Part shown: in pieces, positions 29,036-41,718 of the stretch
Layout: the number at the start of each line of letters is the position of its first letter
Numbering within the stretch: the first letter of the stretch is position 1
Source: Tigriopus japonicus
Lineage: Eukaryota; Arthropoda; Copepoda; Harpacticoida; Harpacticidae
NCBI GenBank assembly: GCA_010645155.1
Contig: JAAGOF010000220.1
Coordinates: 120,765 to 184,764 of the forward strand
Reading direction: 5' to 3'
Length of the DNA stretch: 64,000 bases
The notes under the pieces: generated by a model
What the model was told of the DNA's origin: nothing
The model's input: the letters and a program-made list of their open reading frames with translations, nothing else
Databases searched by the model: none
Made by a program: the position numbers and the translations under genes

Positions 29036-31079
29036 AGATCAATGATCTTAAGATGATACCTCAAACTAGAGAATTGGATGAAGACCTTGGTCGAAGCGAC
29101 TGGATCACTTTTTACAGGATATATATGGCTACCTAAAATTGTTGTAGATAATCCGCTGTGCCCAATCATGTCATGTACTGTACGTGTAAAAAATGCGGGT
29201 TTCCGTGTAGTTGATTAGCCATCCTCATCTTATCTTTTATTTTTAGCAATGGCGTTTGACATACTTTATTGTCCGAGAGTAGAAGAACTGACAGGAAATA
29301 AGGCCTTCAAAGGTTACTCTAGATTCAGAGATATTTCATTTCCTTCGTGCTAGAAATGTAGTATTTCACAGTAAAGATGTTCTTCTCCGAACGAGTTTTT
29401 CAAATTCTCAACTTTTCTAGAAGAACACAGCTTCATCATCTGTAATTGGAAGCAAGAGTAAGAGTACTTTCAGGATGTGAGGAATAACAAGGCATCCTCT
29501 TTCTTTTGAACAGGTTTTGCTGTCAGTTTTCAGTTCAGATTTTTAGACCTTTGGATTGGTTCACGCCACAACACAAATTGTGCTGTTTCGTTCTACTTTG
29601 AAGACTGTTTCCAAGTAATTTGCCAACTTCCTTTTCATGGTATTTCAAGTTATGATTTCGTCAAAATTTTAAATGTCATTGTTCGTCAATGATCACAATA
29701 TTGCCCCTGTTTTTAGTTGGTTTGAATGGATACAAATTTACAGGATGACCTAGATTGGCTTTCACATGACATCATCTTGCTTCAATTAGAGAATTTGCGC
29801 CGCTAAAAGAAGGTTTTTGATTTTTTAAACTTTTCAACGGAAACATTAAACTTTTGAGTTGTCTGAAAATTATTTCGCATTTTTGAGATTATTTTGCAGG
29901 TTTGACCCTTTTTCTAAAAATAGAGGATATTTTATCCACCATTGTTAAAGTTCTCTTCCGTCGTTTGGCCAACAAAGTTTAACAAGTTAACTTGAAGTCC
30001 TACTTGAAGCACAAAGTCCCACTTCGACCCCATCATAAAGACCGAACTAGAAAAAGTGGCATTTTCGAACCTTAAGTTGAACTTCAAAGTTCGATCCTGG
30101 CTATCAATATTCTCAGTGATCTCACATTTACATGCAACACAAAAGTGGTGCTATTCACGAACAAGATAACAAAGGATCTATAGATATTTGGTTGGAATGA
30201 TAAACATACTTTTTAAAACACTTAGAAATTGAGATGAAGCGAAGTAATAGGCACTTTTAGATTGCGAGACCCTTTGTTTCATATCATCTTCATTTCCAAG
30301 GACTTCATCAGTGAAGGACTCCGACAGTCATCAAAAAAATTGGAATTCTGATTGGAGTCAAAAAAACGGAATAGTCATTAAAGTTAAAAGCCCTGTGTTG
30401 AAGGACTTATTTCGGTAAAAATAAAGTATTAAGTGTTCATCTTTACTTCAACACAGGTTTGGATCTCAAAGAATTTTAATCTACTGCTCACTGAAGCCAA
30501 GGTGTCAAAAGTTATCTTAAGGTATGCTTATCAAATGGAAAAAGTTCAGGCAAAAGCAGGCACACTCTGAATGGCTTGACCCTCTTGCTGCAAGATCTTG
30601 CGATATAAAAAGTTCAATTCTGTCCACGCATGCCTAAATTTTAATGACATATAACTTTTGTCTACAATTTGACTCGTTCAATGTAGCTGAAATTTGATAG
30701 ACCAATTTCTTGTTACTGTACATAAAGCACGGCCCTTGTAAAATTCAACATATTCTAGTGAATGGGTGCAAAGCTGACCAATTTTGAAGCTGTACAGAAC
30801 AGAAATAGCGTGTTCTCTGCCCCGCACCAAAGAAAAAAATGGCGATCACAAACCTTTCCCTAACTCATCCATTAAGTAAATAAAGGATTGGACTTGACTT
30901 TTGATGAAGCTAGGCCACTTTTTACTGGATGAACTTGGAAGTAGTCAGAGATGACCCGCTGAGGTCCCAAATTATCTTATTGGAGAAAAGGTTTTTTATG
31001 ATTACTAAGTTATTTACATTTTTGTCACGTTTCCTGAGAGCTGCAACTTATGTTGTAATAAGTTTCGAATATTGGATAT
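29036..31079. other. Intergenic, nothing recognised
   Basis: AT-rich. One hairpin-forming pair CCTGTGTTGAAG / CTTCAACACAGG at about 30392-30458, otherwise no structure seen. Confidence 0.5.
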
Positions 31080-31081
31080 TA

Positions 31082-31279
31082 GGCCGCATGTTAACGCAGC
31101 TAATTCAAAAAGCGAGAGTACGCCAAAATCAAGTCAGATTATCGTTTGTTGAGTATATACTCACCCCAGTTCCTGTGTTTCAAACACAACAGCTGTCGAG
31201 AGCATATACTCTAGGCACGTCAATCTGACTTGATTTTGTGTACTCTCGTTTTCTGAATTAGCTGCGTTAACATGCGGCC
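31082..31279. mobile_element. 198-bp palindromic MITE with TA flanks
   Basis: Nearly identical inverted ends of about 62 bp start GGCCGCATGTTAACGCAGCT. TA is present on both sides (31080-31081, 31280-31281), as for Tc1/mariner-class insertions. High arm identity suggests youth. Confidence 0.78.
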
Positions 31280-31730
31280 TATTGCCGATCGTCAAGAAGA
31301 AGGAAAATGTACTCATGTGGTTCAAAGCAGCAAAAAAATATCTCTTTTTACCAAGCGTTCCATCCAGCGAAGAGAAACAATTAAAAGAAAATGAGGCCTA
31401 GCTTCGCCCATGTCCACTCCTGAGTCCCCGAGTAAATCGATATGATGGAGGAAAAATTGTCACGGTCTCAAGTGATTACAACGACACCCCACGGGGTAAA
31501 CATGTCATTATTTCAAGCTTTTTGACTAATTAGTAGCTCACATGTTAGCATATATAAGAACAACTTTACAGAATATAAAAAATTAAGTCACATCAATGGT
31601 CCTGGAGAAACTTCTAATCCCAGGTAATGCGTTTCAACGCAACCGATATACTGACAAGGCCATTAATTTGACTTCAGTATGGAACACTAATTCATTTCTT
31701 AAATCCGTTAACATGCAACCCAGTGCCATT

Positions 31731-32333
31731 ACGTGGGGTATCCAGACTATAGGTAGACTGGGCCTGTAAATCGTAAATTGCACCATTTTCGGATTTATGC
31801 CAAAATCGAAATAAAGATTGAACTCTTCTGAGCACATGTTATTTCACATATTTTATTGTCAGACAAACTTGTTCGAAGCTACGATTTAATAAGACAAGGT
31901 ATGATGGGTGACCCCTGCACGTTTCAAAAAATGGACGTCAAGAGCGAGAAACTCGTCACAATCCAATATTTTTTTAAGTAAAGATGTTGCTCAAACTTAT
32001 ATTGTTATGTTTGGTGAACATTTGTCCTGAAAAAATGATAAATTGCGATTTAAGACAACTTAGCTTTGAAAGATGAATCATTTTTGTCATGTTACTCGCT
32101 CTCGACGCTTATTTTCAATCTAGACAGGGGTCAACCAACATACCTTGCCTAATTAAATCATAGCTTCGAGCACGTTTACCTAAGAACAAAATTTGTAAAA
32201 TAACATTTGCTCACAAGAGATAAACCTTCAATTCATTTTTTATAAATGGTGCAATATAACGAATTATCGTTAAATTGCGAGTTAAATTACAAATTAACGG
32301 CCCAGTTTACCTCTAGTCTGGATATCCCTCGTA
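31731..32333. repeat. 600-bp foldback repeat
   Basis: Left arm 31731-31965 and right arm about 32085-32333 align in inverse along their length. Blocks include GGTATCCAGACTATAGGTAG / CTACCT-class complement, ATTGCACCATT, and CGAAGCTACGATTTAATAAG. No duplication is evident at the ends. Confidence 0.72.
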
Positions 32334-33000
32334 TTATACGACCTATTGTTTCTACGAGAACATCAGCGAGCATGTTTCTCAGGTAAAAGTACTTTTGACA
32401 CTAATTATGTAAAAAAGATACAACAGCTTTAATTGATTCCGTCCACTTCTCTTTCTTTCTCACACAATCACGTGAAAATCTATCTGAACCAAGAGAACCT
32501 AACAGGAAAATGACCACCCAAACTAATTGGCCGTTCCAAGCTTTCCTCGTTCTGATTGTTTCTCGATATTGAGAAAACATTGAACGGAGAAAAATGACAA
32601 GTTACTCAAAGCGATGAGCCGACAGGAAAGGCATTGATGTTTTTAAAGTCAGGTCTATTTTGGCTTTACAATATGCAAAATATTTAAGGTCAACAGCACT
32701 AGGTTTTAAATACAATTAAGTAAACCGGACCGTTCTCATTTTGTCTCTCAGGGAGGGCTCCAGTTGTCGTTTTAATAACCAAAATTCTGGCATCCTTATT
32801 TTTACCCCAGATTGAGAGAAATTTTGCTTTGCGGGTAAAAAAATCATTGCCAACATTTGGTATCCTACAGAGGACTTGATTTTTGGTAAAATTTCAAGAA
32901 TCCAGTTTTCTCAAACACGGCTTCAAAAAACATTTCCTCGAAAGTCAAGCCAAAAAAGCAATGACCACGGAATTGTAGGACAAATCTGCCTTTTTGCATA

Positions 33001-33213
33001 TCACTCTGTCAACGATGTCAAGTATCCTTCCGGATTCGGATGACATTTGACCACCGTAGAAAGCACTAGGTCTAACATCGATCCTTTGCATTTATTATTT
33101 ATTTGTACTAACTTGCCAAACCTTGGATTAACATCATCTAGCTTGGCAAGAAACAGAGCATTGTTCCAAATCACAATGGTATTTGTGTGGTGACTTCCAC
33201 CAATTAGGGACAA
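33001..33213 (-). pseudogene. Possible LINE endonuclease fragment
   Basis: A 70-codon frame contains KLVQINNKCKGSMLDLVLS, resembling the conserved LQLV...TR..S-LDLVLT stretch near the C-terminus of non-LTR endonucleases. It is isolated, without a catalytic SDH or flanking RT. If right, it is the only LINE piece here on the minus strand. Confidence 0.4.
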
Positions 33214-36200
33214 ACAACTCGTCTCTAAATGACTGAACCAACCCTTGTCAGAAATAGCAACTCAAAAATTGTTTTAGGGGAATAAATTCAAAGGAAAAAT
33301 CGAGACCACCTTTGATTGCAGAATTCATCTCCAATACCATACTCAGCAAGTTTTTTAAAACCGGGCCCAATTTGAGAGTACCATTGATGCTTTCAATAGT
33401 TTGGTAAAGGTACTTCTTTCAAGGGTTTTAGGTCACGGAACTTCCTAGGTTGTTAAATCCGGGAATGCCAAAGACTACAAATTACTAATGAGATTCAATC
33501 TGATTTCAATCTACGTAATTTCAATCTTCTTAGGAAAGGCATCAATACCATTGGTCTTTTGCAATAATATAGAAAAATTGCTAAATCTTGATGGCATCCC
33601 TGGTCTGAAGTCTCTAAAAACAGGGGTATTTTTCGGATATCTTCTATGACCAAAAGCATTTTTCATAGAAGTGACAAGTGTACAGCTTTAAGTGAATTGT
33701 CAGTCACGCACAAGAATGATTGCGCTCATGGGAAACCAGGTTGAGCTCCATCCGTAGTACAAACGTTCCGACAGAGCCTCAGGAGGTGGATTTTCGTTTG
33801 TTTTTCCAATAAAATGTGCTTGTGTTGTGGCATTTATTATCATTGGTTGTGTCTTCTCTTATGTGATTAATCATACCTTTTTTCTCGATTTTGAACTGCT
33901 TTACCCCTGCCACCGCTTTATTTATTTGATTAATTATGTGTTTTCTACTTTGTATTCACCAGTCAAGTGGTAGAGTGTTTGATGAATAATTAATTAAAAG
34001 ATAATAAATAAACAAAATTCATTCAATTTCTTTGTTAATTTGATTTGATTAGTCCACATCCAAGACCTACGGAGACCGTAATCACATTCACATATTTGTT
34101 TTTTTAAATCAAGTCAGGAACGACCCATGGTTCAAATGTACAGGGTTGTTTTAATTTAGAGTCCCCAAAGCTTTGATGACAAATTGCGAAAAAAGGAGAC
34201 AGTATAGTTGACTTAAGGTCAAACTAACCTTGAAAATACAGGTGTTTACCCAACTCTTTATTCTTGTCGTCTAATGAATTTCGGCAATATTAGTCCTTCC
34301 AATTGGCGCTTAAAGAAAGGATGTTTTTTGATAAAAGAGCGTGCAGCCCTTGAGCGAGGGAGCCGTTCTTGAAAATAAAATCTTTTTTTTCAACGGGTCA
34401 ATCAATTTCATTAATACTTTGCCTGAGTATACTTAAAACTGTTTTCTTTAAATGGTATTATTACAATATAATCACAAAGTTTATGTGTCACGAATGATTC
34501 TTGATTTGGTAGGCGACTCTAGTTCGTGACAACCCTGTATGTTAAAAAAGCAAAGTGGAGAAATGTGATATTTGTATCAAAGTATAACCCATAACTGGAG
34601 ACTATATTTGAGGTGGTTGTGTCAAATACCCTATTTAAGGTCAAATCAGCTGATTCTTAACGTGGCAAATTCACAATTTTACTTGATTGAGAATTTGAAT
34701 TTTCCTATACCTGGAGCTTTTTTTCGCTCTTTGGGTCCTAAATTGACTAACCAAACTCAAATGAATGATTCAAAAGGAAAATGAATTAGAAAAATAATTT
34801 TTGGCGGACCTCAAACACATCGCTCCCTTTGGTTATCACAAGAAAATTAATAGACGTTGATGAAAATTTAGATTATCAATTCACCACGAGCAGATGAGGA
34901 GCGAGATCAAAGCCATCAAAGAAGTAAAAACCAGCCCTAAAGCGTTATTCATATATGCCATCTCAAAAAGAATAGCTCTGCCCCAAAGCTGGGCCCCTTA
35001 AGACAAAACGAAGTTGAATTTTCGACTCACTGATCATCGCCGAACGTACCTTGGGAGATCAAGAAATTCGGATGTTCTCTCCGTATATTGAGAAGATGGA
35101 GACTTTCAATCCCGATTTTGATCTAGTCTCTACAAATGATAGATGAGATGACTTCATTTTCACTGAGGAAGACGCATTAGATGCAAAAGATGCAAAAAAC
35201 CATCTGCTAGGGTTTGCCTGGGCCAATCGTGTTTATTGTGTTTTCAATCAGACTTGTGGGGTTCAAATTGAAGAAATTCCAGGAAACCGAATGAATCAAA
35301 AAGCACTAAATTTCATGGAATTGGGAAGCTAGCAATTAATGAGAATTAAGGAATTGGTTAGAGTACAGAGTGCGGTGAAAACATCTTTGCACTTTATTTC
35401 GCAATGTGAAAATGGATCCAGGCTCTGTAAGTCCACGTTAAAAAGCGGTAAAAAATTCTAAAGGAAACTAACGAAACTAAAACTAAAAGTCAGGCCTTTT
35501 TAAGTGTCCCAGAATCAGAAAAAGTGTCATCCAAATGTGACCAACAAATTTTGATCCTCACACTTTTGGCTGCTGGCAAGAACCTGATAAAGATTGTAAA
35601 GCAGGGAAAGCAGGTTGACAAGTCTGTCAATGTCTTAGCACCTCAAACCATCCTACATCTGCCACGTCCTTGGCCTATGTGGCCAACTTCAATCACAAAT
35701 TCGCCCTTTCAATGACATTTGGGAAAAGGAAGACAAAATGCTTTTATCTTAAATTAAAGATAGGGTAGTTTCAGAGCTCTATGCCAAAAAAAAAATCAAA
35801 CTAAAATTTCACCAGAAAGCACTTTTGGTCGGTCATATTATTGTATCTTCCATTTTCATATTTCTTATCACATAAGGAGGAGCAGTGCTTTAACTTTAAT
35901 ATGCAAGAAGTTCTTGGTTCGATTCTCTTCCCAAACCTTTCTCAAGGAAGCTTTTGTTTGTTAATTCACACGCACAGACAAGTGGGCCATTTTGAAACGC
36001 AACAGTGTTGCCTATCGGCAAAACTTGGTCAATAACATGGCTGACTTGGCTGGCTTGGCTGGCTTGCTCAGAGGGGAGGAACAAGCTTGCAGCTCTAGCA
36101 CCTGAGCAGAGCCATGGATATACTTACAGAAGAGGATGCAAAGACAACTGTTTGTTGTTGTTGTTGAGAGCCCAATGAAGCCCTAAGGAGTGAACGATAG

Positions 36201-36950
36201 GGAAGTGTTATGGACTCAATATTCAATATTTTACACTAAATCAGTAGATGAATTGTTTAGACATCGCTCTGGTATGTGTATCTGTCTCGTAGAGATAATT
36301 AAATGCAATCTACTCTTGGGTAAATCACATTCACCACTCATTATCAACCCTTTTCAACTTATCCTGAAATACCAATGGTTTCAGATTATAAGTACCTAAC
36401 AACACCATCAAAGTGAAGAATATAGTGCTCCATGAAGGTGATCTGTTCTTTACTTCATTCTGCATGAGTTATTATTCAGAGGGAATCATCAACAACTCAA
36501 CTATAAGTTGATGAATAATTTGTTCAATATTGTGCGTCCTCTTGGTTTGGCTGTCAAAATGTTGATATTTGGCATCTAATGTACTTCAAGCATTTCAGAT
36601 GGTAAAATAATGACCAGAAATGATGTTTTTATGGGGAAGAGTGTGGATGCTTTGGGTGTAAGTTTCATTGTTAATAACAGGACCACAGTTTTCCAAAAAC
36701 ACGCTCAATTTTCATGAAACTTCATCCGTGTTTAATTGAACCCATTGTCTGAAGCTGGTATTATCAAATTCAAGTAATACATGCGTTTAATTGAGATCCA
36801 TTCTCAGTTTTGTGCGAGACATTTATCTGAAGGAGCTCAGTTTCGACTAATTCCAGAGAACAGAAAACATCAGTACAGAAATTAATGGTAGGAAAAGTAG
36901 CGCTATCTCATGCTGCAACTTTGGTCTGGAGTGATGTTTGCTATCAAACA
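33214..36950. other. Intergenic, mostly unrecognised
   Basis: Apart from the possible LINE linker at 34890-35110, I see only short unrelated frames and a small GTT microsatellite near 36150. Confidence 0.5.
34890..35110 (+). pseudogene. Possible degraded LINE linker fragment
   Basis: Broken frames read EIKAIKEVKTSPKALFIYAI-SKRIALPQ, similar to the linker between endonuclease and RT (compare NPKKFYSYISTKTKTK in the 50901 element). Several stops follow. The evidence is one short motif only. Confidence 0.35.
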
Positions 36951-37248
36951 CCTTTTCCTTTCGTCTTTTGACAATTTCGTTCAAATTCATTGCAGAGCTA
37001 CACCGTTTTAATGGCCTCCTTGGGCTACGCGTCAGCTGAAGCTCGCGTCCTGTAGTGAGAGGTTCCTGGCAAAGCCGGCTTGGCTAAACTTCCAGTGAGG
37101 GAGACTCCTAGCCCTACGAGGGACCCTAGCGGCGCACCCCTGAAGTTGAAACCGAAAAACAGGCAGTGCACACATGCACAAGCAAGCCCACTTGACTCTA
37201 AACGACTAAGTCCATCTTGGTACCGAATTTCAAGGTAAACATCACTAG

Positions 37249-37446
37249 ATGGCGGTGGTAAACCATCAGATGACGCTTTTAGGTTGGGAATCTAAGCGCT
37301 TCGCGCCTGTATCTATTCAAGGATTCCTTAATACCGGATCTGAAACCGCATCGGAAAAAATGCCTGTCTCAAAGTATGCGTCATTCAGGCAACCCAAGCC
37401 AATTCTCATTGGGCAGGATTGGCCACATCTGCCATTCAAAAGGTGA
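37249..37446 (+). pseudogene. Possible LTR-retroelement (BEL/Pao-like) remnant
   Basis: The frame ends KYASFRQPKPILIGQDWPHL, recalling the region after the protease of BEL/Pao polyproteins, where a P-x-I-L-I-G-x-D motif occurs. No LTR, RT or gag is seen nearby. This is tentative. Confidence 0.3.
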
Positions 37447-38690
37447 CGAGATCATTGACCAGCAGACAGCATGATTTTATCTTATGACAAAACAAAATCT
37501 CTTTATAATTTGAGTATTAAGTTCCTTTTGCTATTTATAAGCTCATAGCAGGTTTCTATTATTTGAAGAAATGACTTGAGCCTTACTTATTTTTGCAAGA
37601 TCCAAATCACAATTTTAGAAAGCCTACAAATTTTCAGTCACCCTTGTTTGTTTTGCCAGTTCTTTCTCACTCACAACATTTGAAACATCTTGAAGAATCA
37701 TGATGAAATGTGATAAATTCATCTGTGCAGTGCTTTGTAAGTGTGTTTTTAAAGTCACATTCAGATCTTTTGACTCATGGCAATACTCCTTCATCTGCTG
37801 TAGTGCTACCGTCTATGGCTGATGGCACACCCATATTTGATAGTGCAAAACCTTTAGTGAAACAAGTACCTCCTCACCCAGAGTTATTTTGGGAATCGGT
37901 CAAGTCTCAACTACTGCTAGATTGTTCATGGTGTGAGTTCTTCTCGATGGCAAGGCTTGTTCTGTTGGTGATTCAGCCACATACCAAACGTTCATATACT
38001 TTTTCTAAATGTGAGTGAACCAAGCAAGTAAGATAAATCTTAGTGTTTGCATTGTGTGAGGCATAATTCTGGGAATCTTTTAAGCTCAAAGTAGAATATT
38101 TGTCTTGGCATATATTTGCCCAAAATTTCAACACAAGTACATTTGGTCAATGGTTAAAGTCACCAAAGAAAGAATTTTTATTTGATACTGTTTCTTGTAG
38201 TGCTTTCCTTTCTACATGCTGTAAGAGCCTAAAGTGCCTAATCCAACTTTTTAAGTATACAATGGAACTGTGCGAATGCTATATTAATAATAGCCTAAGG
38301 CTTTTGAAGTCCTTCAAAAGGAGGGAATCTAATGAGAAACCCATGATATGGAACTTAACATGGGCATGAGGATGAAAGAAAGTGAATTATCCATTGAATA
38401 TATAGAACTACAAATAATGAAATTTAATAAAATATATTGAAAACATATTAAAAATGCCGGAATGGGAACATTGAAAGAGGTTAAATATCTCTTGGGTCAG
38501 TTGCCAGATTTTAAGTTTGCTACCTCAATGCTTGTACAGTTGAGACATATTAATGTACAAAGGGGTACAAATTAAACTTAAGTATGGCATAGTACAATGT
38601 GACATTAAGGTATACCAAATATTTCATGAAGTATCACGTATCTGAATTATTTAAATGGATATTTCCATATATTCAAAATGGATTGTGTCA
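37447..38690. other. Intergenic, nothing recognised
   Basis: A 102-codon plus frame (37710-38018) has plausible amino-acid composition but no family I know and no splice context. Confidence 0.45.
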
Positions 38691-38904
38691 AGTTAAAACT
38701 AGAGCACTATAATAACAGAGTACAGTCATAAAGTGCGCCATCTAGTGGATTTCATGCGGCAACAGCCCGCCGTTCCCATGATACTCACATTTTTGAAGAT
38801 TGCGACGGTCATTCATCAGTTTTGGACAAACTAAAGTGCCTAAAATGTTGATGGCCGAACTCCAAATGATACCTTAGTGTTTTTCTGATGAATTTTGACA
38901 TATA

Positions 38905-40229
38905 CGAGGTGTGTGCACGTCAATATGCGCTTTTGGGTGTGACCACCTACTGGTGGGCGTGACAAAAATTTATTAATTACTTTATTTTTCGACATAATCT
39001 CCTGCTCTCTGAATACAGCAATCCCATCTTTCCTCCCACTTCCTGAAGGCCTGGGCGAAGTCGTCCTTGGACATCATCCTAGTGACCCTCTCCTACGCAG
39101 TTTTGACCTCATTGATGGTGTCAAACTTGTTCCCAGCAAGGTTCTTCTTGATCTCAGGGAACAACCAGAAATCTGCAGGGGCGAGGTCAGGTGAGTACGG
39201 GGGATGAGACACTAGGGTAATGTTCTTGGTCTTGATGAAGTTGCTGGTCAACTTTGCTGTGTGGGGCCTTGCATTATCCATGTGTAAGACCCACCCAGTG
39301 TTCCATTTGTGGGGCCTGCGGACTTTAAGAGCCTTTAAGAAGTGGCCCAAGACTTTAATGAAGTAGTTGGCATTGACTGTGGTGTTCTTGGGTACATAAT
39401 TTGTGTAGATCAGGCCCTCAGAGTCAAAGAAGGGAATCACCATCACTTTTTTCTCCGATCTTGTGACTAGTGCTTTCGTGGGTGGCCTGGAACCCTTCTT
39501 GATCCACTGTCGAGATTGCTCTTTGGTCTCTGGTGTCGTGAAGGATATCCAGGTCTCGTCCGTGGTCACCACTTTGTCCAGGTAGGCGTAGGACTCCCTC
39601 CTCAAGGTCTTCAAGAACAATTCCGCACATCTGATTCTCTCGGCTTTATGCTCATTGGTCAAAAGTCGAGGGACCCAACGGGCACATCTCTTAGAGAGGC
39701 CAAGATCTTGATGGAGAACTTTTTCAATGGTTCCAGTGGATGTGTCAAGGTTCAAGGCTAACTCCCTCACCGTCATCCTTCTGTCGCTGTTGACCATGGC
39801 CTCCACAGCCTCAATGAGTTCCACTGTCCTGACTGTTTTTTTGGATCCACCACGGTTGTCTTTGGCGTCCTCTCCAGCCCTCACCTTGGCCATGATCCGT
39901 CTCACCTGGCTGATGGAGAGAGACTTGTCCCCATAGGACTCGTCCATGATGGTCTTGATCTCATTTGCCTTCTTGGTCGTCCGGGCCATGGCGATTACGA
40001 AATCATGTGCTGATGCCATTGTTAGAAAATCACGAAATTTGGAGAGGGTAAGCTGATCAGGATAAACAACATAGCACCTCAAGGTCAAGGGCGCCGTTTT
40101 TTCAGAAAAGTTTTTAAACAAAAATGGTAGCCAAGAGTACACAGAACAACCAACACTTTGAAATTTTTTGATATTTCAACCCTGGACCGAACTACAAAAG
40201 GACACGCATATTGACGTGCACAAGCCTTG
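38905..40229 (-). mobile_element. Mariner-family DNA transposon
   Basis: It is bounded by TA on both sides (38903-38904 and 40230-40231). The terminal inverted repeats are about 25 bp and share the inner block GTGCACGTCAATATGCG. The element is 1325 bp, normal for mariner, and carries one transposase gene on the minus strand. It sits in the loop of a longer palindromic element. Confidence 0.93.
38982..40019 (-). pseudogene. Mariner transposase with one internal stop
   Basis: Reading from MASAHD (ATG at 40019) to TAA at 38982 gives 345 codons, the usual mariner length, interrupted only by a TAG at 39093-39095 (codon 309). A longer frame opens at 40142, but the family length favours 40019. Seen: an N-terminal HTH region, WVPRLL (family WVPHEL), and the DD34D triad intact as D154 (VTTDETW), D248 (HMDNARPH) and D283 (YSPDLAPADFW). 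The stop falls where Trp is plausible (TGG to TAG) and removes about 36 C-terminal residues, starting ERVTRMMSKDDF. The copy is probably inactive, and recently so. Confidence 0.9.
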
Positions 40230-41104
40230 TATCATGCTTAAATCACCTTTACAATAGTCAGATTTCCATGCCATTTTGAGAGGGATTTCACTAATAATTT
40301 CAACCAAAAACCACCACAGGTCCATTAACAATACTCAGTCAACATTTGAGGCACTTTAGTTTGTCCATAACTGATGAATGACAGTTGCAATCTTCAAAAA
40401 TATGTGTATCATGGGAACGGCGAGCTGTTGCCGCATGAAATCCGCTAGATGGCGCACTTTATGACTGTACTCTTTTATTATAGTGCTCTAGTTAAAACTA
40501 TGTTAAAATTTGATGTTTTCAGTTATCTATCCATGCATGAGTAATACAACAGTATCAAAACTGTGAAAATCCTTCACAGGGGAGATGTGGAGACTGGAAA
40601 TAAGCTAGAGAAAAAAAAACTAAGTTGTTAACATCTAACATAAGTCTGAATTAAATAACGTTGCTTCCTGAGCGACATGACGTCTGTGGAAAAGGTTGCG
40701 TGGCCGTCACCCGTCCAGAAGTTCCGTGGTCTATGATCTATTAGAGACTCTAGTATCTATGACCTGAGGCTTCACATTAAAGCCACCTGTCTCTGTCTCC
40801 AGTTTCAAGCTGAAGCTTTTTCCCATGACCTTACTTGCTAACACGCACATCACAAAAAAACTATACAGAAATTTGAAATTTTGGGAAAAAGATCTTGTGA
40901 AGTGCTCTTTAGATTCACAATTTCTTCGCAATAACAATTATAATAAAGAAATAAAAAACGACTGGCAAGTGGCAACTTTTGATCTTAAAATTGGCCGCCA
41001 GCCCTCTTTGGGAACCGGCAACGCTAGTCCTCACCATTCCTTTTTCACAAGTAATTTTTGCATCATTTGGTTTTCTTGATGTTAGAAGTGATGCTTGAAG
41101 TGTT

Positions 41105-41332
41105 ATTCGTCTTTTTCGTCTAATCGGACAATTTTATTCGTCTTTTTTGTCTAATCGGACAATTTTATTCGTCTTTTTCGTCTAATCGGACAATTTTATT
41201 CGTCTTTTTCGTCTAATCGGACAATTTTATTCGCCCTTTTCGTCTAATCGAACAATTTTATTCATCTTTTTCGTCTAATCGGACAATTTTATTCGTCTTT
41301 TTCCTCTAATCGGACAATTTTATTTGTCCGAA
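41105..41332. repeat. 31-bp minisatellite, about seven copies
   Basis: The unit ATTCGTCTTTTTCGTCTAAT-CGGACAATTTT recurs every 31 bp with one to three changes per copy. There are no unique spacers between units, so it is a simple direct tandem array. Confidence 0.92.
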
Positions 41333-41718
41333 ACTTCCTGGCCCTAGTCATCATATATGCCAATATATGATCATCAACCTCAATCATTTGCTTCCTTTCA
41401 TTCATGAAATCCTTCAATCCAATTCAGGATCAATCCAATTCAGGGCCTTACCTTGGATGCCAGACTCCTAGAGTCCCAAATTTTGAATAAACTTTTCTAT
41501 TGATTTGCATTGAAAGTAAATTAAAATGTCGTGCTCCATAGAACAATACCTGAATTTAAAACAAATGATAGCTCGAGATGGTACTCATTTTGTATCTCCT
41601 TCAAGAAAAACATCATTTTATACAACTCTTTGACTGTTTTTATTGATGCTCCAATATCTTTAAGCCTTGACGTAATCAACACAAACTACGTGTACAAATG
41701 GAAACTGTTCACCAAGGC

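Larger units (their letters stand above)
38701..40489. mobile_element. Long-TIR palindromic element hosting the mariner
   Basis: Arms of about 170 bp (38701-38870 and about 40320-40489) are near-identical inverted copies beginning AGAGCACTATAATAA. They are flanked by a perfect 10-bp direct repeat AGTTAAAACT (38691-38700 and 40490-40499). Long TIRs with a 9-11-bp duplication are typical of Mutator-like elements, so a non-autonomous MULE-type element is inferred. Apart from the inserted mariner, its interior has no coding frame. Confidence 0.75.

Noticed and set aside
37710..38018. 102-codon frame as a host exon
   Set aside because: No family resemblance, no clear splice sites in phase and no neighbouring exons.
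41105..41332. CRISPR-like regular spacing
   Set aside because: Units are contiguous with no unique spacers, and the genome is eukaryotic.
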